Shown piece after piece: positions 63,923 through 64,000 of a stretch of DNA of 64,000 nt. The DNA lies in contig NZ_RCNT01000002.1 in NCBI RefSeq assembly GCF_003688285.1, positions 186,001-250,000 of the forward strand, in the 5' to 3' direction. The notes beneath the pieces were generated by a model, which made no database searches, had not been told where the DNA came from, and saw only the letters and a program-made list of their open reading frames with translations. This stretch comes from Rhodophyticola porphyridii. GTDB lineage: Bacteria > Pseudomonadota > Alphaproteobacteria > Rhodobacterales > Rhodobacteraceae. Made by a program: the position numbers and the translations under genes. Each line of letters opens with the position of its first letter. Position 1 is the first letter of the stretch.

Positions 63923-64000
63923 CGCCGCCGCCGGCCAGACATCCATCGGCAGGCCAGCGCCTTCGGGGGCGGACCCGCCCAGCAGAACCAGCCGTTCCGC
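63908..64000 (-). CDS. 3' end of an unidentified gene
   Basis: The last 30 codons of a minus-strand gene enter at the right edge, ending at TAG 63910-63908. Visible residues include ERLVLLGGSAPEGAGLP and end WPAAALPEF. It overlaps the GNAT gene stop by 15 bases. Too short to identify. Confidence 0.55.
   Translation of the reverse strand, partial: AERLVLLGGSAPEGAGLPMDVWPAAALPEF

Noticed and set aside
1-64000. Prophage, insertion sequence or genomic island
   Set aside because: No transposase, integrase, phage structural gene, long direct repeat or tRNA-anchored duplication was seen; the only composition shifts are inside uvrD and the mraZ control region.

Overview
The window is high-GC DNA from an alphaproteobacterium, almost certainly order Rhodobacterales (Rhodobacteraceae/Roseobacter group). 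This rests on a long co-directional mraZ-to-recN division and cell-wall cluster, two small DUF2484 membrane proteins between murC and murB, a CobT cobaltochelatase subunit, single-chain pyruvate carboxylase, and a ccaF1-CcsR ('cuckoo RNA') locus. I see no prophage, insertion sequence, rRNA or CRISPR array.

Layout. 1-383 (-): 3' part of a formate/nitrite-type channel gene. 576-12049 (-): one ten-gene operon in transcription order: GntR/FadR regulator, two oligopeptide ABC ATPases, periplasmic binding protein, two permeases, a gamma-glutamyltransferase-like Ntn hydrolase, a DUF1028 protein, an oxalate-CoA-ligase-like acyl-CoA synthetase and a PanE-like reductase. Many junctions are ATGA overlaps. 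It reads as an uptake and breakdown system for an unidentified small amide or peptide. 12363-12437 (-): tRNA-Gly(GCC) with promoter and terminator. 12743-12979 (+): a tiny periplasmic EF-hand protein. 13038-17724 (-): pyruvate carboxylase and an FMN 2-hydroxyacid dehydrogenase. 17939-20620 (+): UvrD helicase with two tracts of atypical composition. 20686-22113: degenerate receiver-like protein, LysE exporter and divergent Lrp/AsnC regulator. 22110-23057 (-): RibD-type reductase followed by a broken TetR gene.

23135-23641 (-): ccaF1 (DUF1127) followed by six hairpins, each with CUCCUCCC in its loop. They group as three tandem CcsR/cuckoo small RNAs, and the last hairpin doubles as a Rho-independent terminator. 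23850-26205 (+): MFS transporter and Mrp/ApbC Fe-S carrier. 26206-26877: a 670-base control region with a large inverted repeat and a run of MraZ boxes.

26878-51053 (+): the dcw cluster mraZ-rsmH-ftsL-ftsI-murE-murF-mraY-murD-(VOC protein)-ftsW-murG-murC-(DUF2484 x2)-(membrane protein)-murB-ddl-ftsQ-ftsA-ftsZ, a strong terminator, then lpxC-bamD-recN. Together these make lipid II (MurB-G, MraY, Ddl), polymerise it at the septum (FtsW, FtsI), build the Z ring (FtsA, FtsZ, FtsQ, FtsL) and supply outer-membrane functions (LpxC, BamD).

51077-64000: a SnoaL-like protein, a ClC channel, DUF427, aminopeptidase P, CobT without an adjacent CobS, two paralogous small secreted proteins, a threonine-dehydratase-like enzyme next to an aspartate-racemase homologue that lacks the expected catalytic cysteine, glmM-folP, a GNAT acetyltransferase, and the 3' end of one more gene.

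Functions were assigned by reading translated sequence and recalling family motifs; no database search was run.
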